A DNA stretch of 31,659 nucleotides, taken from NCBI RefSeq assembly GCF_905373215.1, contig NZ_CAJPRT010000018.1, forward strand, positions 1 through 31,659. The letters run 5' to 3'. Below, piece by piece: positions 8,696-17,079 of the stretch. Positions within the stretch are counted from its first letter, which is position 1. Each line of letters opens with the position of its first letter. Made by a program: the position numbers and the translations under genes. The notes beneath the pieces are model-generated. The model was not told the DNA's origin. It ran no database searches and saw only the letters and a list, made by a program, of their open reading frames with translations. The DNA comes from an uncultured Campylobacter sp. (lineage in GTDB: Bacteria > Campylobacterota > Campylobacteria > Campylobacterales > Campylobacteraceae).

Positions 8696-8727
8696 TTAGC
8701 CCGTTAAATTTAAACTATTCGGGCTGA
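8696..8727 (+). terminator. Weak stem-loop between convergent genes
   Basis: AGCCCG (8698-8703) pairs with CGGGCT (8720-8725), extendable by two outer pairs, with a 16-base AT-rich loop. The following bases (ATTAAATTTT) are only partly T-rich. It sits in the 46-base gap between two convergent genes and could serve both directions. Confidence 0.35.
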
Positions 8728-9693
8728 TTAAATTTTGCTTTCTAGCTCGCCGGTTATGCGGCCCAGCTCGCTTACTAATTCTAAAATTTCAGCCAGTTCG
8801 TATTGGTGAGCATATGTCGTTCCGGTAGTTGGAGGTATGCTAAATAGCTCTGTTTCGAAGCGGTTCGGCGCGCCGTTTAGAAATAGGTAAAATTTATTAT
8901 CCATAAACGCCGCGCTTATACTAAATTTATGGTAGTATCGCTTTAGCTCGTTTAGTCGCTCCATCAGCGCGGGCGTTAATAGATAGCGAGCTTCGACCTT
9001 GTCGTCAGCAAACACGCGAAATTCGCTATTAAAAATGACGTTGTCCATTAGCTCCTTCTCGCCTAAAATTTTTGTATTTAGCTCGCGGCTCGCCAAGATG
9101 GTTTTGGCGTAAAATCTCTTGCCGAATTCGCATATCAGCACGCTGCCGTTAAAATCCATATACGCATCATATAAGCTCATCGCAAGCGAAGCTAGCTTCA
9201 CATAAGTATTGTCTATGCCCAGATCGTAGTTCTTTTTGATTCTAATTGCCTCGCTGAAGTTAAATTTTACCCCATCCCATTCGCCTTTTATCTCATCTTC
9301 GCTGATAAAATCGGAGTTTGCAAAGATTCCCGCTCGCCTGAATTCCTTCGCGCTTATGCCACGTCCTGGCGAATAAGTAAGCTGCGGATACGCCTGTGAG
9401 ATCGCCGTGCGCACCAAAACTTTTTTGTAAAATAGTTTATATTCATAAGCAGCGTCCGCAATGCCGTCGTAAATGCAAGCAACATAAATAATCAAAAGCA
9501 CCGCGTAGATAAGATAGACTTCGATCATCTTGTAATCCGTATCATCGTCTGTTTTAAATACCGCATCGATCGCAAACATTACGATAAATGGGAACAGATA
9601 CAAAAATGCTATCTTGGCATAGATCATCACTACCTTGCAAATGCACTTTTTTTGTTTGGCTCTACTTAGCGCTATCGCCCTGTCTAGTTGCAT
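8728..9693 (-). CDS. DUF3137-family membrane protein
   Basis: A 321-residue protein. Two N-terminal membrane spans (about residues 21-45 and 56-75) are followed by a long soluble domain. The pattern fits DUF3137: YSPGRGISAKEFRRAGIF, SEDEIKGEWDGVKFNFSEA, and a hydrophobic FYLFLNG strand near the C-terminus. The function of the family is unknown. It follows the helicase gene with an 8-base gap, and its AAGGAA site overlaps the helicase stop codon, so the two are almost certainly one transcript with coupled translation. Whether the pairing has functional meaning is unclear. Confidence 0.8.
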   Translation of the reverse strand: MQLDRAIALSRAKQKKCICKVVMIYAKIAFLYLFPFIVMFAIDAVFKTDDDTDYKMIEVYLIYAVLLIIYVACIYDGIADAAYEYKLFYKKVLVRTAISQAYPQLTYSPGRGISAKEFRRAGIFANSDFISEDEIKGEWDGVKFNFSEAIRIKKNYDLGIDNTYVKLASLAMSLYDAYMDFNGSVLICEFGKRFYAKTILASRELNTKILGEKELMDNVIFNSEFRVFADDKVEARYLLTPALMERLNELKRYYHKFSISAAFMDNKFYLFLNGAPNRFETELFSIPPTTGTTYAHQYELAEILELVSELGRITGELESKI

Positions 9694-9701
9694 GCGTTTC
9701 C

Positions 9702-11039
9702 TTAAATTTTTTGATCCGAAATTTTATAAAATTCATTCTCTTGATAAAATTTCACCACCGCCTCGTCCGCGCTTGCGCTACGCTGCAAATACCGCAGCAG
9801 GGGCTCTGCGCGCGTATATATCACGCCAAGCCCCGCAAGGCTCGTCGCACGCGAAAGCGCCACGTAGAGCTGCCCTTTGGCAAAGATCCTGTCGATGTCG
9901 CAGATGAGCTGCGGAATGCTCATGCCTTGGGATTTGTGGATCGTGATGGCGTATGCGAGCTTGAGCGGGAACTGATAATACCGCGCCAGCACGATCTGCT
10001 CGGCATCCGCGCCGCTTGCGGCGATCTCGCTTAGTTCGTATGTTTGCAGCTGCACGCGGCTTAGTATGCCCGAGGGTTTTTTTACGACCACGCTTTCGAT
10101 CTCGCCGCAGGAACTTTTTTCGATCTTTTCGACGACGCCTTGCTCGCCGTTGAAAAACTCGCCGCTTTTGTTTGCGGTAAATAGCACCTTTGCGCCCTCT
10201 TTCAGCGTCAGACTTTGCGGCGTATTTAGCGAGGCGATCCATTTTTGAATTTTTTGCTCGCTCACGCCGCTTTGCAGCGCTTCATAAACGCCCTCAAAGC
10301 TGCTTTGCGGCGCATTAAGCTTGGCTAGTCTAGCGCTATTTATCGCATCTACTTCGGCGTTTCTGCCCGAGATTATCGTAGCGTTCGGCTCAGCTCGCGT
10401 GGCATCGATGATCAAAGATCGCATCAGCTCCGCCGTCTGCTCGCTTGGGGTGCCGAGCCGCAGCTCGCAAAGCAGACGGTATAGCGCCGCATCTGCGGTG
10501 CGCTTGGAGCCTATCATCTCGACGTAAAAAAACTCGCACTGCCTCCACGCGTACGAGCCGAAGGCGTAATCCGAGTCGCTAAATAGGCTCGCGCGCAGTG
10601 CGCTCTCTCCATCCTTGCGCACCGGCGGAAGCTGATAAAAATCGCCCGTAACGAGCAGCCGCCCGTTAAATTTAGAGCTTGAAATTCTAAGATAGATCAT
10701 CTCGAAAAGCTCGGCGCCGATCATCGAAATTTCATCGATCACGATGAGGTCTGCGAGGGCTAAAATTTTTCGTAGCTCGCTTAGCTTGCCGCTTTGTTTG
10801 CGATCGAAGCCCTTTAGCTCCTCGTGGTTTTTGCAAATGCCGAAGCGGAAGAAGCTATGCACGGTCACGCCGCCGATCTCTACGGCGCTGATGCCGGTGC
10901 TGCCGAGCACGATGACGAGCTTGCCGCGAGCGCGGTAGTTTTCGATGAGCTCTTTTATCACGTAGCTTTTGCCCACGCCTGCGCCGCCCGTGATGAAAAT
11001 ATTGCGATCTTTTAGCTTTTGGATGATGAAATTTATCAA
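9702..11039 (-). CDS. Pif1/RecD-like superfamily 1B DNA helicase
   Basis: A 445-residue ATP-dependent helicase. Motifs in order: Walker A GGAGVGKS (18-25), Walker B IDEIS (101-105), GDFYQLPPV (132-140), HKSQGMS (368-374) and the arginine-finger motif VALSRA (393-398). This is the Pif1-type set; Pif1/RecD2 enzymes unwind DNA 5' to 3' and act on forks, recombination intermediates or G-quadruplex DNA. The protein is compact and carries no extra nuclease or zinc domain. The start is TTG at 11037-11039, with AGGA about 8 bases upstream. It leads a two-gene unit with the DUF3137 gene and diverges from the NlpC/P60 gene across 56 bases. The in vivo substrate cannot be inferred. Confidence 0.9.
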   Translation of the reverse strand: MINFIIQKLKDRNIFITGGAGVGKSYVIKELIENYRARGKLVIVLGSTGISAVEIGGVTVHSFFRFGICKNHEELKGFDRKQSGKLSELRKILALADLIVIDEISMIGAELFEMIYLRISSSKFNGRLLVTGDFYQLPPVRKDGESALRASLFSDSDYAFGSYAWRQCEFFYVEMIGSKRTADAALYRLLCELRLGTPSEQTAELMRSLIIDATRAEPNATIISGRNAEVDAINSARLAKLNAPQSSFEGVYEALQSGVSEQKIQKWIASLNTPQSLTLKEGAKVLFTANKSGEFFNGEQGVVEKIEKSSCGEIESVVVKKPSGILSRVQLQTYELSEIAASGADAEQIVLARYYQFPLKLAYAITIHKSQGMSIPQLICDIDRIFAKGQLYVALSRATSLAGLGVIYTRAEPLLRYLQRSASADEAVVKFYQENEFYKISDQKI

Positions 11040-11095
11040 GTTTTTTCCTATTTTTTGGCAAAATTATAGCCAAAATTTTTTAAAAGGCATTTTGT

Positions 11096-12478
11096 TTGAA
11101 ACGATTAGTATCTCTCATCTTCGCGGCTTTAATCCTTGCAGGTTGCGGTAAAACCGTCCATAAATTTATCCCGGAAAATCCCGCGGTTTTAGATCTCGAA
11201 TACGCTCAAAACAGCGAGCGGCTACCGGCTCCCGCTTCGGTGCAAAACATAAGCGGAAAAGCGTTTAAGAGCCGCTATTTTAAAATTTGGTTTGACGATG
11301 CGCCCGTGAAGGCGGGAATCGATACGTTTTGGGGGCTTAATTACGCCAAGGGGCGCCACTTTGACGCCGCAGGCAGGATATACGACGACGCGGTCTATCA
11401 GAGCATTCGTGCAAACGCCAATGAAGAGGCATTCGGACTAATTTCAGCGCCCGCTATAACGGTAAAAAATGCGCTGCTGCGAAATATCCCGAGCGACTTG
11501 CCGATTTTCGGCGATCCGAGCGAGCCGGGGGAGGGCGAGCCGTTTGATTACGCCGCAAATTCCGCCGTGAGCGTGGGCTATCCGCTGCTGCTGTCGCATT
11601 ATAGCAGAGATGGCGCGTGGGCGTTCGTGCGCAACGACGGCGTCTGGAGCTGGATCAGAAGCGATGCGATAAAGCGCATCAGTCCCCAGCAGGCGGATAT
11701 CTACGCAAATTCTAAATTTATAACGATCCTGCGCGAGGACGCCACCGTTTATGACGAAAACGGCGCGGAACTTTTTAGGGCGCGCACCGGCACGATCCTG
11801 CCGTATGATTTTAGCGGTGAGCGCGATCTTGGCGGCACGCTCGGCGTACGAAGTGTATTCGGCGGCGAAATTTTAACCCAGTTTGGCAGCAAGAGATATT
11901 TCGTTAGCGCGGAGGATGCGAGACTTTGGCCTGCGCTGCTTGATGAGCAAAACTCAAAGATCGTAGCCGCTAGCCTGCTCGGGCAGAAATACGGCTGGGG
12001 CGGGTATAAATTTCTTCGCGATTGCTCGCTTATGACGAAAGACTTTTTGGCGAATTTCGGGCTGTGGCTGCCGCGAAATTCCAAGGCGCAATCGGCTCGC
12101 GGCGAGCGTTTTTCGCTGGCGGGGATGAGCGCGGATGAAAAGCTCGAGCTCATCGGCAAAAACGGCGTAGCGTATAAAACCCTGCTGTATATGCCCGGCC
12201 ACGTGATGCTCTATGTAGGGCAGGTGGATGGCAAGCCTGCGGTGCTGCACGATATCTGGGGGCTTCGCACGATGGATGGCGGACGCGCGGTCATCGGACG
12301 CACGGCGATTACGTCGCTTACTATCGGCTCGGATCGCGCCGACATCGCCGAGGATCGCCTGCTAATCTCTCGTATCAGCGCGATGAGCGTGCTTTCGGGC
12401 GAGGATGACGCTATTTTGGACGATCGGTTCGCTCCTGAGGATCGGGGTGCCTTATCTGCGTATGCGAGTGGAAATTAG
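11096..12478 (+). CDS. SH3 and NlpC/P60 domain cell-wall hydrolase lipoprotein
   Basis: A 460-residue lipoprotein starting at TTG 11096 with AAAGG upstream. The signal peptide ends in the lipobox LAGC, with Cys17 as lipid anchor. Residues about 40-130 match the N-terminal domain usual in this subfamily. About 150-275 are two SH3-like segments (SHYSRDGAWAFV, WSWIRSDAI). The C-terminal NlpC/P60 domain (about 290-430) shows YGWGGYKFLRDCS with catalytic Cys310, PGHVMLYVG with His369, and VLHDIWG with His385. Such enzymes cut peptide bonds in the peptidoglycan stem, usually gamma-D-Glu to diaminopimelate. It should act in the periplasm, anchored to a membrane. The catalytic residues are intact. 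Confidence 0.9.
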   Translation: MKRLVSLIFAALILAGCGKTVHKFIPENPAVLDLEYAQNSERLPAPASVQNISGKAFKSRYFKIWFDDAPVKAGIDTFWGLNYAKGRHFDAAGRIYDDAVYQSIRANANEEAFGLISAPAITVKNALLRNIPSDLPIFGDPSEPGEGEPFDYAANSAVSVGYPLLLSHYSRDGAWAFVRNDGVWSWIRSDAIKRISPQQADIYANSKFITILREDATVYDENGAELFRARTGTILPYDFSGERDLGGTLGVRSVFGGEILTQFGSKRYFVSAEDARLWPALLDEQNSKIVAASLLGQKYGWGGYKFLRDCSLMTKDFLANFGLWLPRNSKAQSARGERFSLAGMSADEKLELIGKNGVAYKTLLYMPGHVMLYVGQVDGKPAVLHDIWGLRTMDGGRAVIGRTAITSLTIGSDRADIAEDRLLISRISAMSVLSGEDDAILDDRFAPEDRGALSAYASGN

Positions 12479-12819
12479 CGGCACATACGGGTATAAGCGT
12501 GAATTGGGCTTTGCTTTATAGCTGCCGTCGTAATTGATTTCGCTGTTTATGGAGTCTCCCGCGCTTTACGGACGCCATAATGCCTGCAAGCGTAAATTTA
12601 AAATGGCGTTTTTAAATACCGACTATTTTAAATTTAGCCTAGGCGGCGAGCAAATTTGAAATTTTGAGTTTTTAAATTTAGTTCTAAATTTAAGCCTATA
12701 TCTCGCAGTCTTTAAAATTTCGAGCGGAATTTTAAAATTAGCCCGCAAGTCTATTAAAATTTTAAAAGCTCTATCTAAATTCGCGCTCCTGCTTTAAAGC
12801 TCAATCGCGCGCCGTTCTC
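12479..12819. other. Gene-free 341 bases between convergent genes
   Basis: No supported reading frame. The stretch is rich in TAAATTTA and AAAATTTT words. A weak nested palindrome near 12785-12812 (CGCGC/GCGCG around GCTTTAAAGC) could help end the minus-strand gene, but it lacks a T tract. Confidence 0.45.
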
Positions 12820-13383
12820 TTAAAAGAACAAAAAATATCTCGGCGTCTTGCGTTTATACTTTAGATACTCCCGCCCGTAGGCTTGCTCGCAGTAGCGCTC
12901 CTCGCCCAGGACCACGAGATGGTTGTATATGGCAAAGGGCACTATCGCTATGAGTAGCCACAGCGACGCTGAAGCGATACAAACGCCCGCCATGCCGAGG
13001 AAATAAAAGAGATACATCGGATTGCGCGATAGGCGGTAGATGCCGCCTTGTGCGGCTTTATCCGCAGGAGCCGCCGCATAGTCGTAAAAAGCCTTGATGA
13101 AGCCCGCAAAAGCCGCTACGTAGATCGCCGCTCCGATCCAAAACCACGCGCTGCCCGTCTTAAACGGCACGAACACCGACAAAATAAGCAGTGCTACTTG
13201 CAGCAGCGAGCTTATGATCGCATTTCGCTTGTCCGCGAGCGTATACCACGAAGTATCGGTGGCGCGCTTGCCGACCTCCTTGTAGATAAACATATACGCG
13301 AACTGTATCAGTACCATAGCAAATGAGGGTATCCAAGCGCCCGCTAGAGCAGGCTCAAGCGTCGTAAAAAATGAAATTTCCAT
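12820..13383 (-). CDS. Isoprenylcysteine carboxyl methyltransferase (ICMT/PEMT)-type membrane protein
   Basis: A 187-residue integral membrane protein with about five spans. The C-terminal half carries the family signature: GIYRLSRNPMY (114-124), then EERYCEQAYGREYLKYKRKTPRY (from 161). In this fold those parts bind S-adenosylmethionine and the membrane-embedded acceptor. Bacterial members methylate unknown lipids or small molecules; none is established for Campylobacter. AAAGGAGG precedes the ATG, the strongest ribosome binding site in the window. The gene is monocistronic and faces the NlpC/P60 gene. Confidence 0.85.
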   Translation of the reverse strand: MEISFFTTLEPALAGAWIPSFAMVLIQFAYMFIYKEVGKRATDTSWYTLADKRNAIISSLLQVALLILSVFVPFKTGSAWFWIGAAIYVAAFAGFIKAFYDYAAAPADKAAQGGIYRLSRNPMYLFYFLGMAGVCIASASLWLLIAIVPFAIYNHLVVLGEERYCEQAYGREYLKYKRKTPRYFLFF

Positions 13384-13865
13384 GACTGCCTCCTTTGCTT
13401 TAAATTTTATCTTGCAGTCTTGCTTTCCCTTTTTTGCTCGCCGCGGGTTTAAATTTTATTCCGCTTAGCGCCGCCCGTTTGACATACTGTGGCTATGTTT
13501 GCTCGGCACGCCGCGCGTTAGGGATGCCGCTTCGGTTGGGACAATGTGGCAGCGACGCCGTCATTTAGGTATAGATGCGCCGAGCACCGATGGGATCTGT
13601 GCTTTATGCGGGCGGCATCCGCACTTCAACGCGCCAAAATGCGATAGTGCCGCTTGTTTTGACGATACGATCGACGCTCGCCCGTATGACTGACGATTTG
13701 TATATTCGGTGTCGAGATAGGACAGGCGGTCTTCTCGGCGCTGATGTGCCGCCGCACAATGAAACATTCTGTGCCGATGTATCCGCCGCCTACTACACGA
13801 TGAGCATTCGGCACAGATGCAGCCTGCTAGGTGCGGCGCTGATGCCGTTGCTTCGGTGCCGCATC
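13384..13865. other. Gene-free island of unusual composition
   Basis: From about 13480 to 13865 the sequence is GC-rich and lacks the AAATTT and TAAAATTT words that fill every other spacer here. Short GGTGCCG, GATGCCG and CGATG words recur. Frames of 60-106 codons exist on both strands, but none has a ribosome binding site or a recognisable motif. It may be a decayed gene or transferred DNA; neither can be shown from this sequence alone. Confidence 0.5.
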
Positions 13866-14885
13866 TTATTTACCCTCCGGGTTAAGTCCTTTTAAAATAT
13901 AGCCAAATTCCGCGTCGCTCAGCTCGTAATTCATAAATTTTTTATAAAACGCCTTTGTTTCGGCTTTCACGTCGATGTCGGCAAAGAGCTCCGGCTGGAT
14001 GGTTTTGGCTGCCCATAAAATTTGAAGTACCGTATCCGCGCCGTATCGATCCCAGTTAAAAACCCCGCGCGGATTGCCGTAAACGCGTCCGTTTTTGACC
14101 GCATCCGTGCCGCTGTAAACCGGGCTAGCCTTGATCTTCTCTACCGCATCTTCGTTGTGATCGCCGCCCACGATTATGATCTGCGGGTTGCTAGCTATGA
14201 TCTCCTCGGCAGTGATGGTTTTCATCGGACCTTTTGTGGCGGTGATCGCATTCGTTCCGCCGGCCAGCTCTATCCACGAGTCGATCAGCGTGCCCTTGCC
14301 GTCGATCTTTAAAAGATCGCTTCCGCCTACGATGTGAAGGACGCGCGGGCGCTTATCGGGACTTAAATTTGCGGTGCGGCCGCTAACCAAAGCGATATTT
14401 TTATCGAGATTTGCGATCAGATCCTTCGCTCTTTGCGGCGCGTCGCCGCCTAGCATATCGCCGCACATCCTGATGCTTCGCCTCATCTGCTCGTAATCGC
14501 TAAAGCTCGCCTTTAAAACGGTAAAGCCCTGCTTAGCTAAATTTTCGCCTGCCAGTGCGGTTGAGACGATGACTACGTCGGGGTTACGGCTCATTAGTTC
14601 CTCTAAATTTACGTCGTTATTTTTTAGCAGCACTGGGATCTGCGCTAGGCGCGGATAAATTTTAAGAAACCATGCGTTTTTGCTGATGTTATCGGTGGTA
14701 GCGACGATCTTGTCCGCTCCTCCTAGGGCCAGTAAAATTTGATTGTTCGAGTGCCAGAGTGCCGCGATGCGCTCAACTTTTGCGGGGATTTTGACCTCAG
14801 CTCCGTCCATATCCTTGATAGTTCTAAGCTCTGCCGCGCTCGCAAAAAGCGCACCCGCTAAAAGCAGTAGTAAAAATTTTTTCAT
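13866..14885 (-). CDS. Periplasmic metal/siderophore/cobalamin-type ABC binding protein (FecB/BtuF fold)
   Basis: A 339-residue protein starting at ATG 14883-14885, chosen over an upstream in-frame ATG (14939) because TAGGAGA directly precedes it and a signal peptide (MKKFLLLLLAGALFASA) begins there. The mature part shows the helical-backbone receptor pattern: RTIKDMDGAEVKIPAKVERIAALW, then NLEELMSRNPDVVIVST, then ITAEEIIASNPQIIIVGG. No lipobox is present, so it should be a soluble periplasmic receptor. Relatives in Helicobacter and Campylobacter bind ferric chelates, haem or nickel complexes. No permease or ATPase is adjacent. The ligand is undetermined. Confidence 0.88.
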   Translation of the reverse strand: MKKFLLLLLAGALFASAAELRTIKDMDGAEVKIPAKVERIAALWHSNNQILLALGGADKIVATTDNISKNAWFLKIYPRLAQIPVLLKNNDVNLEELMSRNPDVVIVSTALAGENLAKQGFTVLKASFSDYEQMRRSIRMCGDMLGGDAPQRAKDLIANLDKNIALVSGRTANLSPDKRPRVLHIVGGSDLLKIDGKGTLIDSWIELAGGTNAITATKGPMKTITAEEIIASNPQIIIVGGDHNEDAVEKIKASPVYSGTDAVKNGRVYGNPRGVFNWDRYGADTVLQILWAAKTIQPELFADIDVKAETKAFYKKFMNYELSDAEFGYILKGLNPEGK

Positions 14886-15004
14886 TTTTTCTCCTAAAAG
14901 GTATTGAAATATACGCTGCGATATTACAAAAAACCTCATTAAAATTGCGTAAATTTTAACTGCCGCCGCCGCGATTATTTATTATTTTTCAAAGTAAACT
15001 TTTA

Positions 15005-15010
15005 TATAAT
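15005..15010 (+). promoter_or_regulatory. -10 element for the flotillin gene
   Basis: TATAAT preceded by a T-rich run, 35 bases before the ATG. No clear -35 is seen. The region also serves as the upstream region of the divergent binding-protein gene. Confidence 0.6.
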
Positions 15011-15044
15011 CCATTTTAAATTTAGCATTTTTGAAGGAGAGAAA

Positions 15045-16469
15045 ATGGATGAAATTTTATATTTGATAGGTGCCGCCGCTGGGATTTTAGTGGTGCTTTT
15101 CATCATCGTGCCTCTGTTTTTTAGGCGCATAGTGGAGACGAATGAAGTGCATATCGTCCAGAGCGCGCGTAAGACGACGAGCTACGGCAAAGATACCGGC
15201 AACGGTAACAGCTATTATGAATTCCCAAGCTGGGTGCCGGTGCTGGGCGTTACGAAGATCGTTTTGCCGGTCTCGGTCTTTAGCATCAAGATCGAGGATT
15301 ACGAGGCGTATGATCTAGGCAGGCTTCCTTTCGTCGTTGATATTACGGCGTTTTTTAGAATCGTGGATTCAAATTTAGCCGCACAACGCGTCAATAATTT
15401 TCAAGACCTTAATAACCAGCTCACAAACATCATCCAAGGCTCGATTCGTTCGATCCTTTCGAGCCGCGTGCTTGAGGACATCTTGCAGATCCGCTCCGAG
15501 CTCGGAGATGATTTTACCAAGGCGGTAAAGACGCAGCTGCAAAACTGGGGTATCGAGCCCGTTAAAAACATCGAGTTGATGGATATCCGAGATAGCAGCG
15601 GCAGCAAGGTCATCTTAAACATCATGGAGAAGAAAAAATCCCAGATCGAAAAGGAAAGCCGCGTAGAGGTCGCAAACAATACCAAGCTCGCTCAAATCGC
15701 CGAGATCGAAGCCGCGCAGGCAACCGAAGTGCGCCAGCAGGAGGCCAATAAGATGGTGGGCCTTAAGACCGTCGAAAACGAGCGCGAAGTCGCGATCTCA
15801 AAGGAGCAGGCCGAGCAGCTCATCAAGGATCAGCAAAAGATCACGCAGGAAAAGGCGATGGAGGTCGTGCGGGTAAACGACGTCAAGCAGGCCGAGATCA
15901 AAAAGCAAGTGGAGATCGTAAAAGCCGAGCAGGAGCAGCGCAAGATCGAGATCGACGCCGAAGCGCGCAAAAACGCCAAAATCCGCGACGCCGAAGCGAT
16001 CAAGGAAAATCAAATTTTAGTAGCGCAGGGCGATAAGGAGAAGCAGTTTCTTGCCGCCGCGGCGCTTTTGGAGATGAAGGACAAAGAGGCGCAGGGTACG
16101 CTAAAGATAGGCTCTGCCGAGGCCGAGGCGCTTAGGTTAAAAGAGCTCGCGCCGGTAAACGCACAGATCGAGCTCGCGCGCGAGATCGGCGAAAATCAGG
16201 GATACCAAACCTATCTCATTTCGATCAAACAGATCGAAGCAAACCGCGATATCGGTCTGGAGCAGGCCAAGGCGCTAAGCGCGGCGGATCTTAAGATCAT
16301 CGCAAACGAAGGTAGCGTGGGCGAGGGGATGAGTAAATTCGGCGAAATTTTAAGCGCCAAGGGCGGCACGCAGCTAGCCGCGATGCTCGAAGCGCTAAAT
16401 CAAAGCGAGGTCGGCAAAAAGGTGCTGGATAAAATTTCGGGCGCCAAGAGTGAGGACAAATCCGAGTAA
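15045..16469 (+). CDS. Flotillin-like SPFH/band 7 protein
   Basis: A 474-residue protein. One N-terminal membrane span (about residues 5-25) is followed by an SPFH domain (about 30-190, with VDITAFFRIVDSN and RSILSSRVLEDILQIR). A long Glu/Ala/Lys/Gln-rich coiled coil covers about 195-370, and an Ala/Gly-containing C-terminal part follows. This order is that of bacterial flotillins (YuaG/FloT, YqiK), which form large cages or scaffolds in membrane microdomains. GAAGGAGAG lies just before the ATG. No NfeD-type partner gene is adjacent, although flotillin genes often sit beside one. The gene appears monocistronic. Confidence 0.9.
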   Translation: MDEILYLIGAAAGILVVLFIIVPLFFRRIVETNEVHIVQSARKTTSYGKDTGNGNSYYEFPSWVPVLGVTKIVLPVSVFSIKIEDYEAYDLGRLPFVVDITAFFRIVDSNLAAQRVNNFQDLNNQLTNIIQGSIRSILSSRVLEDILQIRSELGDDFTKAVKTQLQNWGIEPVKNIELMDIRDSSGSKVILNIMEKKKSQIEKESRVEVANNTKLAQIAEIEAAQATEVRQQEANKMVGLKTVENEREVAISKEQAEQLIKDQQKITQEKAMEVVRVNDVKQAEIKKQVEIVKAEQEQRKIEIDAEARKNAKIRDAEAIKENQILVAQGDKEKQFLAAAALLEMKDKEAQGTLKIGSAEAEALRLKELAPVNAQIELAREIGENQGYQTYLISIKQIEANRDIGLEQAKALSAADLKIIANEGSVGEGMSKFGEILSAKGGTQLAAMLEALNQSEVGKKVLDKISGAKSEDKSE

Positions 16470-17079
16470 TATTCGCAGTCTCGGGCGAGTAGAATTTTAA
16501 ATTTATACGATAGCGGCGCTGCGGAGGAGAGTAAATTTGAGTAATCGCTGGCGGCACAGCGCGGGCGAGCAAATTTGAGCGGCCTGCCCGTCCGGGCGGT
16601 TTGGCTGTCCGCATTTGGATAAAATTTAAGACGCTATATGGAATTTTAGAGATTGTGAAATTTCAAATGCTCGCTAAATTTCAGATCTTCGTGGAATTTT
16701 AAAACGCTGCGGAATTTTAAATATCGTGAAATTTAAACGCCGCGAAATTTCAAACGCTCATAAAATTTCAGGTCCTTGTGTGCGAGTATTTAAAGGCGGT
16801 GCGGTATCGCAAGTATTCGCAGAGCGCCGAAACTGCGGGTAAATTTTAAAAAATTGGCAAGGCGAGATTTAAAATTTAGGCACGGGTGCATAGCATTTAC
16901 GCGAATTGCACTTAGTAGTTGTAGGTTGCCGCCAAATGCTTGAGCTCTGCCGCCTAGCGGTCAAATTTTGCCGCCTAGCGAGGCTAAATTTATTCGGTTC
17001 GCATTAAATTTAAGAAGCGCGAGCCGTTTGAGACAGCGCAAAATTTAACCCGCTTGCATGAAATTTTAAGGAGCGTACG
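16470..17079. other. Gene-free 610 bases saturated with AAATTT-type words
   Basis: No supported reading frame. I count about 16 AAATTT in this stretch by eye, plus many GAATTT. The part 16640-16780 is a degenerate short tandem array. TGCCGCCTAGCG occurs twice about 20 bases apart around 16949-16980. Confidence 0.55.
16655..16780. repeat. Degenerate repeats with AAATTT core
   Basis: Units of about 16-19 bases of the form GAAATTTyAAAcGCt follow one another. A longer imperfect copy of 39 bases is seen at 16655-16693 and 16742-16780 (about 31 matches by eye). No dyad or known protein site is apparent. Confidence 0.45.

Noticed and set aside
13499..13895. Several overlapping frames of 60-106 codons on both strands
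   Set aside because: They overlap one another, lack ribosome binding sites and show no family pattern; the GC-rich composition itself lowers stop frequency.
14886..14939. Upstream in-frame start for the metal/siderophore binding protein
   Set aside because: The upstream ATG lacks a ribosome binding site and would place 18 residues before a good signal peptide; the internal ATG has TAGGAGA.
14968..14990. AT-rich sequence vaguely like a Fur box upstream of the metal/siderophore binding protein
   Set aside because: Too few matches to the Fur consensus and embedded in generally AT-rich DNA.
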